A DNA stretch of 18,905 nt from NCBI GenBank assembly GCA_937910785.1, contig CALDLG010000038.1, positions 1 to 18,905 on the forward strand, read 5' to 3'. This document shows, one piece after another, positions 7,764 through 15,413 of the stretch (its first letter is position 1; the number at the start of each line of letters is the position of its first letter). Both the position numbers and the translations under genes were made by a program. Origin of the DNA: an uncultured Lachnospiraceae bacterium (GTDB lineage Bacteria > Bacillota > Clostridia > Lachnospirales > Lachnospiraceae). Below the pieces are notes generated by a model. That model had not been told where the DNA came from. It made no database searches and was given only the letters and a program-made list of their open reading frames with translations.

Positions 7764-8663
7764 TTACCGGCCCGGTCCGCTGCTTACCGGCTCCCGTCCT
7801 TCTGCCCCCCCCTCGGAATCTCTGTCATAGTAATGCATGAAGATCTCCTCCAGATCGGGCTCCCCGATCGTAATATCACTGATATCATGTCCCGCAAATC
7901 CTGCAAAGAGCTCGTTCAGATCTCCCTGATACATGAAATCTTCTTCTTTTCCGTCCCGCACCACATGGACATGCTTCGCATTGCTCTTTGTCAGGTTCTC
8001 CACCGTATCGCTGCAGATCAGTTTTCCCTCTTTGATAATGGCGGCATGCCTGCAATATTTTCTGATTTCCGAAAGCACATGGGAAGACAGAAAGCATGTC
8101 GTTCCCTGCTCATTGTATTCCAGAACTAATTGGAAAAATTCAGCCTGCATCAGCGGATCGAGACCGCTTGTCGGCTCATCAAAAATGAAAAGCCGCGGCC
8201 TGTGCTGCATGGCACAGACGATACTGACCTTCTTTCGGTTTCCCAAAGACAGCTCCTCTATCCTTTTATCGGGTTCCACCTTCAGCCGTTCACACAGCAT
8301 CTCCGCCTCTTTCCGGCAATCCAGCCCCCGCATGTCGGCGGCAAGCCGGATGATATCTTTCGTCTTCATGGCCGGATAAAACATGGCCTCGGAAGGCATA
8401 TAGCCGACTGTCCTTAAAATCTCCCTTTGATTTTTTCTGACATCCATGTCAAAAACATGAATGCTTCCTTCCTGAAACCGGAGCAGTCCAAGAATACTGC
8501 GGATCGTCGTGGATTTCCCCGCACCGTTCGGACCGAGAAATCCATAGATATCTCCCGCTTCCACATTCAGGGACAGATTACTGACGCCCCTGTTTTTCCC
8601 ATAATGCTTCGTCATATTCCGGATGGATACCGCATACTCCTGTTTTTTTCCGTTCATAGCCAT
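7764..8663 (-). CDS. ABC transporter ATP-binding protein
   Basis: This protein of about 299 residues has a complete nucleotide-binding domain: Walker A GPNGAGKST at about 44-52, signature LSLGNRKK at 138-145, Walker B RLFIFDEP at 157-164 with the D-loop TSGLD, and the H-loop SSHVLSE. The Q-loop position reads GYMPSEAMFY, without the usual Gln; a similar GYLPxE form is familiar in ABC-2 exporter ATPases. A C-terminal extension of about 70 residues (VHVVRDG, IGEPDLEEIFMHYY) is typical of this group. Three in-frame ATGs lie at 8669, 8663 and 8657. GGAAAGGA abuts the first directly but sits 6 bases before the second, so 8663 is preferred. It starts about 27 bases after the DUF3021 gene and energises the downstream permease. 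Confidence 0.9.
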   Translation of the reverse strand: MAMNGKKQEYAVSIRNMTKHYGKNRGVSNLSLNVEAGDIYGFLGPNGAGKSTTIRSILGLLRFQEGSIHVFDMDVRKNQREILRTVGYMPSEAMFYPAMKTKDIIRLAADMRGLDCRKEAEMLCERLKVEPDKRIEELSLGNRKKVSIVCAMQHRPRLFIFDEPTSGLDPLMQAEFFQLVLEYNEQGTTCFLSSHVLSEIRKYCRHAAIIKEGKLICSDTVENLTKSNAKHVHVVRDGKEEDFMYQGDLNELFAGFAGHDISDITIGEPDLEEIFMHYYDRDSEGGAEGREPVSSGPGR

Positions 8664-8690
8664 CACCATTCCTTTCCATAATCCTCGAAT

Positions 8691-9173
8691 TTATTTTTCA
8701 CTCTCTCTTCTGTTCTTAAACTGCGCAAGCTCCCGATTCAGCTTTACCGTATCAATATCCCGTCTGATCTTATAAATCAGGAACACACATCCATAAGTAA
8801 GCACCATATATAGAAAAAAAAGAACCGTTGCCATATGATTCCTGTCAAACCAGCCAAGCAGATGCCCGAAAGCGGCATACAGCGCCGAACAGAGCAGGGA
8901 GCGCCCCATTACTCCGCTGTCAAGCTGCTCCGCCTCATCGAAATTATTCAATAAATAGACCTGCAGATAATTCATGGCATACGCTGTCAGAACCATCTCC
9001 GCCATCAACAGAATACTGGCATCCAAACGTCCCTGAAAAATACAGTACAGAAAATAGAAAAACAGCAAGATGGAAAAATACAAACAAGATTTAACCTCTA
9101 TCCCCGTTTCCAATAATAAAAATTTTTTGAATCTTACCTTCTTAAAACTTTTTCTTTTTAAATCTTCTTTCAT
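8691..9173 (-). CDS. DUF3021 family membrane protein
   Basis: This 160-residue protein has a basic N-terminus and four predicted transmembrane helices (about 29-48, 53-75, 88-105 and 115-135). A charged C-terminus follows (YKIRRDIDTVKLNRELAQFKNRRESEK). This pattern matches DUF3021 proteins, which commonly sit next to a LytTR regulator. ATG 9173 overlaps the TGA of the LytTR gene (ATGA), with GGGAGGAAGC just before it, indicating translational coupling. In streptococcal LytTR regulatory systems such as HdrRM and BrsRM, the membrane partner restrains the regulator. A similar role here is inference. It lies 27 bases upstream of the ABC ATPase. Confidence 0.8.
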   Translation of the reverse strand: MKEDLKRKSFKKVRFKKFLLLETGIEVKSCLYFSILLFFYFLYCIFQGRLDASILLMAEMVLTAYAMNYLQVYLLNNFDEAEQLDSGVMGRSLLCSALYAAFGHLLGWFDRNHMATVLFFLYMVLTYGCVFLIYKIRRDIDTVKLNRELAQFKNRRESEK

Positions 9174-9610
9174 GCTTCCTCCCTCAGAATATTTCTCAGA
9201 TCCCCCGCATACCTTCTGGAAATTACAATATGCTCTCCATTATCCATTGTGGCATCGATACGGTTCCCGGACATGCTCTTTAACATGCTGATTCGATCGA
9301 TATTGAGCATTGCGGATTTACTGCATCGAAAGAACCCGTCCTGCGCATAAAGCGTCTCGAAGAGCGCAAGCGTATACCCTGTCCGGAATACCTCGCTTTT
9401 CGTATAAAACCAGGTAACGCCGTCAACGCTTTCCAGATACAAAATATCCTGAATGTTTACAAAAAACTGCTTCCCGTCCCTCGTTCCCGCAAGCTTCTCG
9501 CCTTTTCCCTCCAGATACTCAACGATTCCCGCAAGCTGCTCCGTCATCTCCCTGTACCGGACGATCACTTCCTCATTTCCCCTGTCAATCTGCTGTAATG
9601 TTACCTTCAA
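9170..9610 (-). CDS. LytTR family DNA-binding regulator without receiver domain
   Basis: This 146-residue protein has a 40-residue N-terminal segment followed by a LytTR domain at about 42-144. Recognisable parts are FFVNIQDILYLES at 49-61, VFRTGYTLALFETL, FFRCSKSAMLNIDRISML at 93-110 and HIVISRRYAGDLRNIL. There is no phosphoacceptor receiver domain, so control must come from something other than a histidine kinase, most plausibly the coupled DUF3021 protein. Translation starts at TTG 9610, supported by GGAGG with a 6-base spacer. It is the first gene of the four-gene operon. It probably regulates that operon and perhaps others. LytTR proteins bind pairs of about 9-bp imperfect repeats; no clear pair was identified at the promoter by eye. 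Confidence 0.88.
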   Translation of the reverse strand: MKVTLQQIDRGNEEVIVRYREMTEQLAGIVEYLEGKGEKLAGTRDGKQFFVNIQDILYLESVDGVTWFYTKSEVFRTGYTLALFETLYAQDGFFRCSKSAMLNIDRISMLKSMSGNRIDATMDNGEHIVISRRYAGDLRNILREEA

Positions 9611-9651
9611 AATGTTCCTCCGTTCTCCGTCCTGCCCGCCCCTCTGATTCC

Positions 9652-9680
9652 TTTATATAACTTCCTGCGCGGAAAAACAA
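9652..9680 (-). promoter_or_regulatory. SigmaA-type promoter of the LytTR-DUF3021-ABC operon
   Basis: On the minus strand, TTGTTT (9680-9675) and TATAAA (9657-9652) are separated by 17 bases. Transcription would start near 9645, leaving a leader of about 35 bases before the TTG start at 9610. Confidence 0.65.
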
Positions 9681-9765
9681 CCCTCTTTCCTTTATCCTGC
9701 ACTTTTCTCCCAATAAGGTGCGCCTGCCGCCTGCTCCGATCATCCCGTCTGCCGCCGCAGACAGC

Positions 9766-9805
9766 AAAAAGGAATCTCTCCCGTTTTCTCTTCGGGAAAG
9801 ATTCC
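9766..9805 (-). terminator. Intrinsic terminator of the lipoprotein gene
   Basis: On the minus strand a 13-position stem (arms 9805-9793 and 9783-9771, one mismatch) is followed directly by TTTTT (9770-9766). It lies about 20 bases past the stop codon of the lipoprotein gene and isolates it from the LytTR operon promoter. Confidence 0.85.
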
Positions 9806-9826
9806 TCAATCATAAGATGCCGCCTT

Positions 9827-12145
9827 TTATTCGGCCATATAAATCGCTGCCTGCTTCTCGATCTCATCCAGCGCCTCGCTCAGCGTTATCCCGCCTTCCA
9901 GATACAACGCTCCGCTTGTAAATACCGCATCCTCCAGTACACTGTCGGAAAAGTACGCCGTATTCACCGAGGCCAGTTCCTCCTTAAAGGCCGCTATCTG
10001 TTCATCTGTCGGCCAGTACATGATAAAATCAATGATCACGCCGTCCTCGTCCGTAAGAGACAGATATGCAAAACCTCTGTCCTCCTGCAGATAGTCCTCA
10101 TCCGGCGTAAGCTGTATGTCATACGCCTTCTGATTCAGCGGCAGTCCGTAATAGTTCTGCGCTGCCTCCGCGGAAAGGAAGAATCTCAGAAATTCTCTGG
10201 CATCCTCTGTCTGCGCGGAAGCGGCGTTTATACCGAGCATCGTCTTTGGCAGAAACAGTCCGCTGCATTCTCCCTGCATCGGCATAACCCGGCTGTCCTC
10301 ATAACCGGCCGTTTTTTCGACAGAAGCGCTTTCCATATAGCCATAGGCCGTATCAATCCAGCCGCTGATCAGATACTGCCCACCGCTGATGTAATCGAAA
10401 ATATTATCCGCAAGGCCCCAGTCAATCCGCATATTGTGGCTATACCCACGCATACTGTCCTCTTCATAAGACTCCAGAATCTCCTCCCGGATACCGTCCA
10501 TCTGCGCGTCGTAGATGCGCTTGCTCTGTTCCAGGAAAAGCTCAATCACATCCCGGTTCAGGGAACCGTTTTCCGAAATCCACAGAGGCGCGCTTGTCAT
10601 CGCAAACCGTTTCAATACCGTATCCGCATCGCATATCCCGATAATGTCATCCCCCGGATGCGCGCTCCGCATCGCTTCCACGCCAGCTCCGATGCCGGAT
10701 AAATCCGTCATTTCCGATACGCCGCCGCTTTTGCAGATCAGTCTTGGCACGCCAAAGGTCGCCGGCGCCACATAAGCCCTTCCATCCACCTTCAACGCAT
10801 CGATCACATTATCAAAGAGCGGTTCCGCGTCGCCATACTGCTCCAGATCATCCGTGATATCCAGAAGCAGTCCCTTTTCTACATAGGATTGAAAAGGAAG
10901 ATCATCCATCATGATCAGGTCCGGCCCGTTGCCCGCCATCACCTCCGTATTCAGCTTCCTGATCGCATCCTCCCTCGTCACCGAACCTTCTTCCTCTATC
11001 CCCACTTCGTAGGAAACAAAGGTATCCAGATGCTTTGACTGATAAAGAGAAACGGCCTGTCGCAGATCCTTATCCTCCCGCAGACTGTAGATCGTCAGCT
11101 CCTTCTCCGGCACTGCCGGCACATTCGGGTCATAAGTATAACGTACCAGCCTCTTATTAGCAAACAACACAAGAAAAACATCCCCTTCAAGCCGCAAGGC
11201 CCCGCTTATCTGATAAGAAGGATTACTCAGCATGGACAACCTGCCGTCCACAATCTGTTCCATCAGATTTCCACCAATGACATGCCGGTGGATTCCCTGC
11301 TCACCGATAATATATATCGTCTGCTCTTCTCCCGGAAGCAGAGCCATCGTACCGTAGTCCTGTCCGTTATAATAACGTTCCCGATAGCCGTCAGCAACAA
11401 AATCCGTCAGAACCGTATCCTCGATATATTCTTCCGCTTCCATATCATAGAGAAGGGGCAGATCTTGCCCTCCGAAATCATTATCCATGACAAGCAGATT
11501 ATCTTTTACCCAGAACCAGTAAGGACGATCTGAGGCATCCAGCACCTTCTTGCTGCTGCCATCCTTAAATGCCTCGAAGACTGACACCCCATAGGTGATG
11601 AAGAAGATACGGTTATCCTCCGTCATATACATCGTACGGATCTGCAAATCCTCTTCCGAGAGCTCCGCCTCCACCGGAACATGGGTTCCATCCGTCAGAA
11701 TCAGCTCCATAACCGGCGTATAATCATCGTCGCCGCTTTCGGAATCATAGATAACGCCAACCGTACCGTCGGGCGCCATCTTCATCTCCGCGATATAATA
11801 CCGCTGTGCATGCATCTCCGCCTGCCATTCCGGCATTTCATTTACCCATGTCCGTCCCTCATCCTCTGAAACCCAATATCCAAGGTAGGTGTCCGTAATC
11901 ACAAGACTGCCGTCCTCCCGCCTGCAAAAACCGCTCACACCGGCCAGAGACTCCGACAGATCGATCTCCTCTTCCACATACCGCCCCATAGCCGTCTTTT
12001 CACTTTCCCCTCCGGAACTGTCCGGATTTCCTTCCGCCCGCCCCGGCTCGCCTGCTCCGCCTCCGGCACAGCCGGTAAGCGCCGCCGTAAGCGATAACGC
12101 AAGAAGACAGGAAAGAAACCTGTTTATGATTCTTCTTTTTTTCAT
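9827..12145 (-). CDS. Lipoprotein: N-terminal propeller-like region plus family 1 solute-binding domain
   Basis: This 772-residue protein has a signal peptide ending in the lipobox LTGC with Cys26, followed by a Gly/Ser/Glu-rich linker. It should be lipid-anchored on the outer face of the membrane. Residues about 60-340 contain repeated short beta-type units such as CRREDGSLVITDTYLGY, MAPDGTVGVIYDS and MTEDNRIFFITY, suggesting a beta-propeller. From about 348 (ELTIYSLRED) onward it resembles extracellular solute-binding proteins of family 1: NTEVMAGNGPDLIMMDDLPFQSYVEKGLLLDIT, FLPKTMLGINA and AREFLRFFLSAEAAQNYYGLPLN. Usual solute-binding proteins are about 430-550 residues, so the N-terminal part is an addition. 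No transporter genes lie nearby. The gene is divergent from a two-component system, so a sensing role is possible. GGGAGG precedes ATG 12145 by 7 bases. Confidence 0.8.
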   Translation of the reverse strand: MKKRRIINRFLSCLLALSLTAALTGCAGGGAGEPGRAEGNPDSSGGESEKTAMGRYVEEEIDLSESLAGVSGFCRREDGSLVITDTYLGYWVSEDEGRTWVNEMPEWQAEMHAQRYYIAEMKMAPDGTVGVIYDSESGDDDYTPVMELILTDGTHVPVEAELSEEDLQIRTMYMTEDNRIFFITYGVSVFEAFKDGSSKKVLDASDRPYWFWVKDNLLVMDNDFGGQDLPLLYDMEAEEYIEDTVLTDFVADGYRERYYNGQDYGTMALLPGEEQTIYIIGEQGIHRHVIGGNLMEQIVDGRLSMLSNPSYQISGALRLEGDVFLVLFANKRLVRYTYDPNVPAVPEKELTIYSLREDKDLRQAVSLYQSKHLDTFVSYEVGIEEEGSVTREDAIRKLNTEVMAGNGPDLIMMDDLPFQSYVEKGLLLDITDDLEQYGDAEPLFDNVIDALKVDGRAYVAPATFGVPRLICKSGGVSEMTDLSGIGAGVEAMRSAHPGDDIIGICDADTVLKRFAMTSAPLWISENGSLNRDVIELFLEQSKRIYDAQMDGIREEILESYEEDSMRGYSHNMRIDWGLADNIFDYISGGQYLISGWIDTAYGYMESASVEKTAGYEDSRVMPMQGECSGLFLPKTMLGINAASAQTEDAREFLRFFLSAEAAQNYYGLPLNQKAYDIQLTPDEDYLQEDRGFAYLSLTDEDGVIIDFIMYWPTDEQIAAFKEELASVNTAYFSDSVLEDAVFTSGALYLEGGITLSEALDEIEKQAAIYMAE

Positions 12146-12176
12146 TCAAAAACCTCCCTGTTGAAATAGTTACCAT

Positions 12177-12352
12177 CGTGATCAGGCCGCCACAGAAGGG
12201 GCTTATAAACCTTTGGCGGCACGCTTCCGCTCCGTGAAAAGCAGCAACGGTACTAAGCTCAAAAGCCGCAGCATCAGCTTTTTCGCTAAGTGCCGGCGCT
12301 TTTCAAGGGCCTTCGCAGGTATATAAGCCCCTTCTGCGGCGGCCTGATCGCG
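12177..12352. repeat. MITE-like element with 28-bp terminal inverted repeats
   Basis: The arms 12180-12207 and 12322-12349 match as reverse complements at 27 of 28 positions, and wobble pairing extends them to about 12177/12352. Nested pairs lie inside: TGAAAAGC with GCTTTTCA, GGTACTAAGC with GCTAAGTGCC, and AAAGC with GCTTT. The whole element could fold into one long branched hairpin. It holds no open frame of note. Both arms read outward from TATAAG. No target-site duplication was visible at the ends. It occupies most of the 386-base gap between the lipoprotein gene and the response regulator. It could be a non-autonomous mobile element, a structured RNA or an intergenic repeat family. Confidence 0.7.
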
Positions 12353-12396
12353 GCGGCTTCGTATGTACTAACAAAATATCAGAAACTTCTCTAAAC

Positions 12397-12441
12397 TTTC
12401 TCTAATGATTTTTAAGAATTTCTTAGAGGATTTTTCAAGAA
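12397..12441 (+). promoter_or_regulatory. Tandem operator-like repeats before the response regulator
   Basis: Two similar 22-23-base units lie head to tail at 12397-12418 and 12419-12441. Each starts TTTCT and ends in a T-run plus AAGAA (TTTTTAAGAA and TTTTTCAAGAA). Unit spacing of about 22 bases suits a dimer of an OmpR-type regulator binding direct repeats. The second unit overlaps the expected -35 position, consistent with autoregulation. Confidence 0.5.
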
Positions 12442-12452
12442 TCTTGTGCTAC

Positions 12453-12458
12453 TATAAT
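12453..12458 (+). promoter_or_regulatory. -10 element of the two-component operon
   Basis: There is a perfect TATAAT with only a weak T-rich -35 region (around 12430-12436), as expected for an activator-dependent promoter. Transcription from near 12465 argues that the true start codon of the response regulator is ATG 12532, not ATG 12472. Confidence 0.65.
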
Positions 12459-12531
12459 AAAGCAAAGCAAATTGTGCGAAATGTGTTTTCCTGTAATCCA
12501 GGGAATCATCACACAGAAAGGATACCCTGCC

Positions 12532-13212
12532 ATGCGAATCTTACTCGCCGAAGACGACCTTGATTTAAATAAAGCGCTGACCTGGCAGTTAACCGCACGG
12601 GGATATAACGTCGATTCCTGCAGCAACGGAGAAGATGCCCTCTTTTACGGCAGGCAGAACATCTATGATGTCATTCTTCTCGACCGGATGCTGCCGGACA
12701 GAGAAGGAACGGAAGTGATGACCGAGCTTCGACGGCTCTGCATTTATACACCGGTCATTCTGATCACAGCCCTCGGCCTTTTGCAGGACAAAATCACCGG
12801 ACTGGATCTGGGCGCGGATGACTATCTCGTCAAACCCTTTGATTTCGAAGAACTGCTTGCCAGAATACGCTGTGTCACCCGACGATCTCCGGCGCTGAAT
12901 GGCCGGACGGATGGCCTTCTTTCCTGGCACGATATCACCTGGTCCCCCCGTGAGATGTGCCTGACCGGGCCATCCGGAGACTGTATGCTGTCGAAACGCG
13001 AGGGGGATCTGTTAGAAAGCTTCCTCCACGCGCCGGGACAGACACTCGCACGCGAAATGCTGCTGTTAAAGGTGTGGGGGCCGGACAGTGAAGTGGAAAA
13101 CGGCAATCTGGACAATTATATCCATTTCCTGCGCAGACGGCTGAAGGGCGTTGGCTCCTCCTTGCAGATCAAAACGGTATGGGGCGTCGGATATGGACTG
13201 AATGCCCCCTGA
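12532..13212 (+). CDS. OmpR/PhoB-family response regulator
   Basis: This 226-residue protein has a receiver domain at about 1-115 with the acidic pair E7-D8-D9, phosphoacceptor D51 in DVILLDRMLPD, T79 in ILITA and K101 in YLVKPFDFEEL. A winged-helix DNA-binding domain follows at about 128-224 (LSKREGDLLESFLHAPGQTLAREMLLLKVWG, NLDNYIHFLRRRLKG, IKTVWGVGYGL). All catalytic residues are present. The start at 12532 is chosen because AAAGGA lies upstream at suitable spacing, the family begins MRILLAEDD, and the promoter -10 lies at 12453. It is co-transcribed with the histidine kinase 13 bases downstream. Likely targets are its own promoter repeats at 12397-12441 and possibly the divergent lipoprotein gene. 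Confidence 0.93.
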   Translation: MRILLAEDDLDLNKALTWQLTARGYNVDSCSNGEDALFYGRQNIYDVILLDRMLPDREGTEVMTELRRLCIYTPVILITALGLLQDKITGLDLGADDYLVKPFDFEELLARIRCVTRRSPALNGRTDGLLSWHDITWSPREMCLTGPSGDCMLSKREGDLLESFLHAPGQTLAREMLLLKVWGPDSEVENGNLDNYIHFLRRRLKGVGSSLQIKTVWGVGYGLNAP

Positions 13213-13225
13213 AAGGATATATTTT

Positions 13226-14635
13226 ATGTTTCGAAAGGCTCATCTGCATTTTACGCTCCTGTGCGCCAGTACAACCATCGCTATTATTATTCTGGTATCG
13301 CTGCTGTATCTGCGTGTATCGGAGAAAAATCTTTCTGAAAACCAATTTCGCTCTTTTCAGAATGACATCGGTACCATTGCCTCCAGTCTGGAAAATATTT
13401 CTTCCCTTTCCATACAGTGGCTGGAAAGAATCGAAGCGCAGAATGGCTATATCATCTACGTCATCGACAACGGAACTCCTTTTCTTTACAATTCACTGCG
13501 CCATGATATTGACTCATCTAGTCAATCTCTACTGACAGAAAGCCTGAACGCTTATTATCAGGAAACGCTCTCACCCGCCGCGCCTAAATCCGAAGATCAG
13601 CTGTCATACACTGTTTTAATGGATAACGGCAGTTATGAAGACTACTATATCACAATCACTACCCTGTATGCCTATTATGGCATCCGGCATAACGAATTCC
13701 AGTTCCATTCCCCTTCTACGGGGAACTCCTATTTTGCTTCCATCATCGATATCGAAGGAGAACAGGCCCGGACACAGGTCATTCTCCTGAACTCTCTGGA
13801 AACGCTGTCGGTACAGATTCTCCACCAACGGCTCCGGTTCCTCTTCATCGATCTTCTGGCGGTGGCCGCGCTCTTAGCCTTCTCTTTCTTTTTCACGGGA
13901 ATCCTTTTAAAACCGCTGCAAAAAAATCAGGAAGCGCAGATGCAGTTTTTCGCCGCCGCTTCCCATGAGCTGCGCACGCCGCTCTCCGTCATGCTCGCCA
14001 GCGCGGAATGCTGTGAAAAGGCCGATGTTGAAGAGCAGAAAAGCTTTTTCCGGACAATTCACAGGGAAGGCCGGCGGATGAACAGCCTTCTTAGCGATCT
14101 GCTTACCCTCGCCCATTCCGGCACGAACTGTTTTCTCATTGAAAAAGCCCCTGCTCAGCTGGATACGCTCTGTCTCAATGCTTATGAGGCTTTTGAAAGT
14201 CTGTGCCGGAGCAAGCAGCTGACGCTGTCGCTCACCCTGCCCGAAGATGTGCCGCCCCGCTGTCTCTGCGACGCGGACCGCATCTCCCAGGTACTTTCCA
14301 TTCTGCTTCACAATGCCGTCAGCTATACGCCGGAAGGCGGCGAAATTTCCCTGTCTCTGGAATATCGGAAAAGCGCTTCCCATCATATTCCTTTCCGGCG
14401 TTTTGATAACGACCGTTTTTTAATTGTTGTAAAGGATACGGGCCACGGCATTTCCGACGCGGATAAGAAGCAAGTTTTCGACCGCTTTTACCGGGCGGAA
14501 AAATCCCGAAGCACCAAAGGGCACTTCGGGCTGGGCCTGTCGATTGCCTGGGAAATTGTAAACGCGCATCATGGGAGGATTGCCGTTGAAGACAATCCCG
14601 CCGGCGGAAGCGTCTTCGTTGTCAGTCTGCCTTAG
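13226..14635 (+). CDS. Sensor histidine kinase (HisKA/HATPase_c)
   Basis: This 469-residue protein has two transmembrane helices (about 8-29 and 203-228) flanking an extracellular sensor region of about 170 residues rich in Ser, Tyr and Asn. The kinase core is complete: H-box ASHELRTP with H247, N-box LLHNAVSYTPEGG with N363, G1 box DTGHGIS with D404, F-box FDRFYRAEKS, and G2 box GHFGLGLS. No HAMP domain is obvious between the second helix and the H-box; only about 15 residues intervene. ATG 13226 is preferred over ATG 13202 because AAAGGA lies 9 bases before it. The earlier ATG falls inside the response regulator gene. It should phosphorylate D51 of the upstream regulator. Its end overlaps the convergent pseudogene by 14 bases, so no separate terminator exists here. 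Confidence 0.92.
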   Translation: MFRKAHLHFTLLCASTTIAIIILVSLLYLRVSEKNLSENQFRSFQNDIGTIASSLENISSLSIQWLERIEAQNGYIIYVIDNGTPFLYNSLRHDIDSSSQSLLTESLNAYYQETLSPAAPKSEDQLSYTVLMDNGSYEDYYITITTLYAYYGIRHNEFQFHSPSTGNSYFASIIDIEGEQARTQVILLNSLETLSVQILHQRLRFLFIDLLAVAALLAFSFFFTGILLKPLQKNQEAQMQFFAAASHELRTPLSVMLASAECCEKADVEEQKSFFRTIHREGRRMNSLLSDLLTLAHSGTNCFLIEKAPAQLDTLCLNAYEAFESLCRSKQLTLSLTLPEDVPPRCLCDADRISQVLSILLHNAVSYTPEGGEISLSLEYRKSASHHIPFRRFDNDRFLIVVKDTGHGISDADKKQVFDRFYRAEKSRSTKGHFGLGLSIAWEIVNAHHGRIAVEDNPAGGSVFVVSLP

Positions 14636-15118
14636 CCCCCTCGGACGGCACAAGCAGACACGTCTTTTGCTCAATCATTTCCATGATGCGTAAAACAGTT
14701 CTGTCAATGGAACAATCCGTCGTGTCTATGACATGACTTTCATATTCACCCAATTCATGAAACTGTTCCCACATGACATCCACCAATTCGAGATTGGTTT
14801 CTCTGTCCGGTTTCGAGCGTCCGACCGCACGTTTCATCGTTTCTTTTCTGCCTGCCCGTAATACAATATAATGCATCTCATAACCTTCCTGTGCTGTTTT
14901 GATCCATGGCATCAAAAACCAAGGCCCAATAATTCCGTCCACAATTACATCATATCCGCCTCGTGCATAGCGCTTCGCCGCTTCCAGAAACGCTTCCGTC
15001 ACCACCACATTCTGTGTATGTGACTCCGGCAGGTGCGGAGGTATTGCCCCTTTGCTGAGATAATGGTAAAAATAATGAACCTTTCAGTCTCTATATGCAC
15101 TTCCTTCTCTCCTCCAAA
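14622..15118 (-). pseudogene. AAA/P-loop kinase-like protein, N-terminally truncated and frameshifted
   Basis: The main frame, open from a GTG at 15008, reads VVVTEAFLEAAKRYARGGYDVIVDGIIGPWFLMPW and ends LRIMEMIEQKTCLL plus a short tail. This is the central and C-terminal part of small P-loop kinase-like AAA proteins of roughly 170 residues. In-frame sequence further upstream (HYLSKGAIPPHLPESHTQN, about 15066-15010) belongs to it although no start codon precedes it. Still further upstream, in another frame, EVHIETERF (about 15103-15077) looks like the preceding family segment. The two join if about 8 bases near ATTATTTT (around 15069-15076) are an insertion. CATTAT is repeated there. No Walker A motif (GxxGxGKS/T) is found upstream, so the nucleotide-binding end is missing and the product cannot be active as written. 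Confidence 0.75.
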
Positions 15119-15311
15119 TACCAATCTGTTATTCCGTTTCTTTCATCCTATCATAATTCCTCAATTTCTTCACATATTCCGCTGAATGAAACTTGCTTAC
15201 CATCAGTTGAAACACTGGGAAAGAAGTCGTTCTTATTGACTATTGAGATTTTATTCCTGTCAAATTCTCCAGTAGTTAATTCAAAAAGCAGGAATAATTT
15301 AGTACGTCTGT
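15119..15311. other. Degenerate segment between pseudogene and palindromic insert
   Basis: This AT-rich stretch has no convincing gene. A minus-strand frame ending at 15151 reads TKLFLLFELTTGEFDRNKISIVN and further protein-like sequence. It is not recognised, and its upstream end runs into the palindromic insert at 15320-15397. It may be the tail of a gene broken by that insert. Confidence 0.35.
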
Positions 15312-15403
15312 TATCTCGACAAATTTTAATTGAACAAAATCGCTGTGCCACAGCCCTGGCAGGCCATCGCGCAGCGATTTTGTTCAATTTTAATTTGTAT
15401 CTC
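15312..15403. repeat. Palindromic mini-insert flanked by TATCTC direct repeats
   Basis: Arms 15320-15345 and 15372-15397 are reverse complements at 24 of 26 positions around a 26-base core. The core contains TGCC/GGCA pairing. TATCTC occurs just outside each end (15312-15317 and 15398-15403), as a target-site duplication would. The core is GC-rich in an AT-rich neighbourhood. It lies 11 bases past the stop codon of the YdbC-like gene. It is too short to encode a protein, so at most it is a non-autonomous element or an insertion-derived footprint. Confidence 0.6.
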
Positions 15404-15413
15404 TTAGACACAA

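Noticed and set aside
12472..12531. Upstream ATG 12472 as start of the response regulator
   Set aside because: It lies within about 10 bases of the expected transcript start and has no ribosome site. The extra 20 residues do not fit the receiver domain N-terminus.
15312..15403. CRISPR repeat or integron attC site
   Set aside because: There is only one palindrome, no spacer-repeat periodicity, and no cas or integrase gene in the window.
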